Shown piece after piece: positions 6,401 to 8,074 of a DNA stretch of 8,074 bases. The stretch is from positions 1 to 8,074 of the forward strand of contig JAEDGN010000082.1 of NCBI GenBank assembly GCA_016297495.1, read 5' to 3'. Source of the DNA: Coprococcus sp. GTDB lineage: Bacteria > Bacillota > Clostridia > Lachnospirales > Lachnospiraceae. How positions within the stretch are numbered: the stretch's first letter is position 1; the number at the start of each line of letters is the position of its first letter. The position numbers and the translations under genes are program-made. The notes beneath the pieces were generated by a model. That model saw only the letters and a program-made list of their open reading frames with translations, did no database searches and had not been told where the DNA came from.

Positions 6401-6603
6401 GGTATGAAAAGAATGATCGGTCTTTATATGACCCGGAGCTTCAGGGGGATGAAGAAGAGGCGAGTGAACCGGAGATTGAGCTTACGAGAGAGGAACGCCG
6501 CTGGATCGCTCTTGGTGCTTTGAAGAGTACCTTGCTCATTGCGCTTTTGTATATCATCGCAGGCGCGCTTCTTATCTGGCTGATGCTGGCTATTTGGACT
6601 TGA
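6397..6603 (+). CDS. Small single-span membrane protein, function unknown
   Basis: The predicted 68-residue protein has a charged, acidic N-terminal half (DRSLYDPELQGDEEEASEPE, then LTREERRW). A single long hydrophobic segment at about 43-67 (ALKSTLLIALLYIIAGALL and on) ends with the protein at WT. Such a layout suggests a C-tail-anchored or single-pass protein with its acidic N-terminus in the cytoplasm; basic residues (EERRW, K) just before the span agree. ATG 6397 is preferred over GTG 6388 because GGGAGG at 6383-6388 is 8 bases upstream. I do not recognise the family. It sits between the palindromic element and the arcA promoter, on the same strand; no promoter of its own is convincing. 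A 9-bp hairpin overlaps its stop codon (6593-6614) but lacks a T-tract. Confidence 0.7.
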   Translation: MRYEKNDRSLYDPELQGDEEEASEPEIELTREERRWIALGALKSTLLIALLYIIAGALLIWLMLAIWT

Positions 6604-6649
6604 TGAAGTCCAGAGAAAAACAAGCAGTAGGAGACTGACAGACATATAC

Positions 6650-6678
6650 TTGTGTTAAATGAAATCCTCTGGTATAAT
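6650..6678 (+). promoter_or_regulatory. Extended -10 promoter upstream of arcA
   Basis: TATAAT at 6673-6678 is a perfect -10 box preceded by TGG, giving the extended -10 form TGnTATAAT. TTGTGT at 6650-6655, 17 bases upstream, is a partial -35 match. Transcription would begin near 6685 and give a leader of about 95 bases before arcA. A second TATAAT at 6745-6750 has TTGAGT 19 bases upstream and could be a weaker alternative. Confidence 0.7.
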
Positions 6679-6699
6679 TTAATATAAGAAACCAAAAGG

Positions 6700-6746
6700 T
6701 AAGCTGTCACATAATCGTTTTGAGTATTGGATTATGTGGCAGTTTA
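6700..6746 (+). promoter_or_regulatory. 17-bp inverted repeat / leader hairpin in the arcA 5' region
   Basis: Bases 6700-6716 pair with 6730-6746 (core CACATAATC/GATTATGTG, with two G-T wobbles) around a 13-base loop. It lies about 15-60 bases after the predicted start of transcription. No T-run follows, so it is not an ordinary terminator. It could be a 5' mRNA stabiliser or control hairpin, or a DNA operator for a dimeric regulator. The sequence shows the symmetry; the role is inference. Confidence 0.55.
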
Positions 6747-6767
6747 TAATGTATGGATTGTGAAATC

Positions 6768-6772
6768 AGGGG
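6768..6772 (+). promoter_or_regulatory. Ribosome binding site fixing the arcA start
   Basis: AGGGG lies 8 bases before ATG 6781. It supports that start rather than the in-frame TTG at 6727, which falls inside the leader hairpin and would add 18 residues not typical of arginine deiminases. Confidence 0.7.
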
Positions 6773-6780
6773 TAATTAAA

Positions 6781-8007
6781 ATGCCAATTAATGTTAAAAG
6801 TGAGATAGGAAAGCTGAAAAAAGTGATGCTGCACAGGCCGGGACAGGAGCTGGAACATCTGGTTCCGGGTGAGTTGGAGAGACTCTTATTTGAGGATATT
6901 CCATATTTGAAGACAGCCCAGAGTGAACATGATCTGTTTGCAGGTATTTTGAGAGAGCATGGAACGGAAGTTGTATATATCGAAGATATGATGGCAGAGG
7001 TACTGAAAACAGATCCTGCTGTCAAAGAAAGTTTTGTCAGGCAGGTCATTGATGAAGGCGGGAATACAGCACAGAATTTCAGAAGTCAGTTATATGATTA
7101 TCTGATGGAGATTCCTGATGAAAAAGAGATGGTCTTAAAGGTTATGTCCGGTGTGAGCCTTAATGAATTGAAATATGAGGGTCACAGCCCACTGGTGGAT
7201 CTGATCAGATCCAGCAGTCGTATGATCATGGATCCGATACCGAATCTGTATTTTACGAGAGATCCTTTTGCAACCATCGGCAATGGTGTCAGTCTGAACA
7301 GTATGTATGCAAAAACAAGGAGACGGGAGACTTTATTTGGTAAGTATATTCTGGAATATCATCCGGATTATGCAGGGCAGGTTCCTTTTTATTATAAGCG
7401 GGAATATCCATTTTCCATTGAGGGTGGTGATATTCTGAATCTCAGCAGTAAGGTGCTGGCTGTCGGAATCTCCCAGAGGACGACGCCGGAGGCAATTGAG
7501 CTGCTGGCGAAAAACATATTTGAGGATGAACAGTGTGAGATAGAGACGATTCTTGCACTGGATATTCCCAGTGTCCGGGCCTATATGCATCTGGATACCG
7601 TGTGTACCCAGGTGGATTATGATAAATTTACCATTCATCCGGGAATACTGGAGAGCCTGCAGATTTATGAGATTCGTCGGGGCAGCAGGACCGAACCTCT
7701 GCATGTAACAGAACTGACAAAATCTCTTCAGGATGTTCTGACAGAGTATCTTGGAGTGGACAGGGTTACGCTGATCCGCTGCGGCGGCAGGGACAGAGTG
7801 GCCTCAGAGAGAGAACAGTGGAATGATGGGTCCAATACGTTATGTATTGCTCCCGGAACAGTTGTAGTGTATGACAGAAATTATATCACCAATGCCGTTT
7901 TACGGGACAACGGGATTGAGGTTCTGGAGATGCCAAGCTCTGAACTGTCCAGGGGAAGGGGAGGCCCGCGCTGTATGAGTATGCCGCTGGTTCGCGAAGC
8001 AATCTGA
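6781..8007 (+). CDS. arcA: Arginine deiminase
   Basis: This cytoplasmic enzyme hydrolyses L-arginine to L-citrulline and ammonia. It is the first step of the arginine deiminase pathway, which yields ATP through ornithine carbamoyltransferase and carbamate kinase and also counters acid. The 408 residues match the usual 400-420. The start INVKSEIGKLKKVMLHRPGQE is canonical. Catalytic positions of the guanidine-modifying fold are all present: D161 in YFTRDP, E214 and D217 in SIEGGD, H270 and D272 in MHLDTV, and nucleophile C398 in GRGGPRCMSMPL. A cysteine at 275 stands where phenylalanine is frequent (TVCTQVDYDKF); it is not a known catalytic position. The gene has its own extended -10 promoter and a structured leader. 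No arcB, arcC or arcD is visible. The 67 bases after its stop contain only weak imperfect pairing (around 8014-8060) and no gene I can support. Confidence 0.96.
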   Translation: MPINVKSEIGKLKKVMLHRPGQELEHLVPGELERLLFEDIPYLKTAQSEHDLFAGILREHGTEVVYIEDMMAEVLKTDPAVKESFVRQVIDEGGNTAQNFRSQLYDYLMEIPDEKEMVLKVMSGVSLNELKYEGHSPLVDLIRSSSRMIMDPIPNLYFTRDPFATIGNGVSLNSMYAKTRRRETLFGKYILEYHPDYAGQVPFYYKREYPFSIEGGDILNLSSKVLAVGISQRTTPEAIELLAKNIFEDEQCEIETILALDIPSVRAYMHLDTVCTQVDYDKFTIHPGILESLQIYEIRRGSRTEPLHVTELTKSLQDVLTEYLGVDRVTLIRCGGRDRVASEREQWNDGSNTLCIAPGTVVVYDRNYITNAVLRDNGIEVLEMPSSELSRGRGGPRCMSMPLVREAI

Positions 8008-8074
8008 AGAACCGGAGCGGTATGATACACAATTGAATAAAAAAGTATGCATATCCTCCGTTGGCAGTGAAATA

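Noticed and set aside
6593..6614. 9-bp hairpin overlapping the stop of the small membrane protein as a terminator
   Set aside because: It is followed by GAAAAACAAG rather than a T-tract; at most it is a weak mRNA structure.
8008..8074. Possible terminator or promoter after arcA
   Set aside because: Only imperfect short pairing (GGAG...CTCC, GTAT...ATAC) and an A-run are visible, and the window ends before anything decisive.

Overview
The window looks like a chromosomal segment of an anaerobic Firmicute, most likely a gut Lachnospiraceae-type Clostridia. This is inferred from strong AGGAGG-type ribosome binding sites, moderate GC content judged by eye, the style of the Opp/Dpp proteins and the presence of arginine deiminase. 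No rRNA or other taxonomic marker is present. All recognised genes lie on the + strand.

Positions 1-6143 hold a peptide ABC importer operon in the order substrate-binding protein, OppB-type permease, OppC-type permease, OppD-type ATPase, OppF-type ATPase. The binding-protein gene enters from beyond the left edge and its reading frame is broken near position 200, where about 16-17 codons expected from the family also seem to be missing. A strongly structured intergenic region (1249-1355) that resembles a branched terminator or attenuator separates the binding-protein gene from the permeases. The next four genes are packed with gaps of 16, 13 and 0 bases, each with a clear ribosome binding site. 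The OppC-type permease is unusual: it carries about 200 extra residues between its first two membrane spans, built from what look like three diverged repeats.

Positions 6144-6396 hold no substantial gene. Nearly all of this gap is one long imperfect palindrome (6153-6356) with perfect 14-bp ends that begin and end in TA. It resembles a small non-autonomous transposable element (MITE) or an ERIC-like palindrome, and its core could act as a terminator for the opp operon.

Positions 6397-6603 encode a 68-residue acidic single-span membrane protein of unknown function. A possible 9-codon ORF ends on its start codon.

Positions 6604-6780 form a non-coding control region. It has an extended -10 promoter and a 17-bp leader hairpin, and it leads into a complete arginine deiminase gene (arcA, 6781-8007) with all catalytic residues. 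The last 67 bases hold no gene I can support; arcB and arcC, if present, lie beyond the window.

Functionally, the importer would bring peptides into the cell. Arginine deiminase starts the ATP-yielding breakdown of arginine to citrulline and ammonia. A link between the two (peptides as the arginine source) is plausible but inferred only from adjacency. The arc gene has its own promoter and is separated from opp by the palindromic element.
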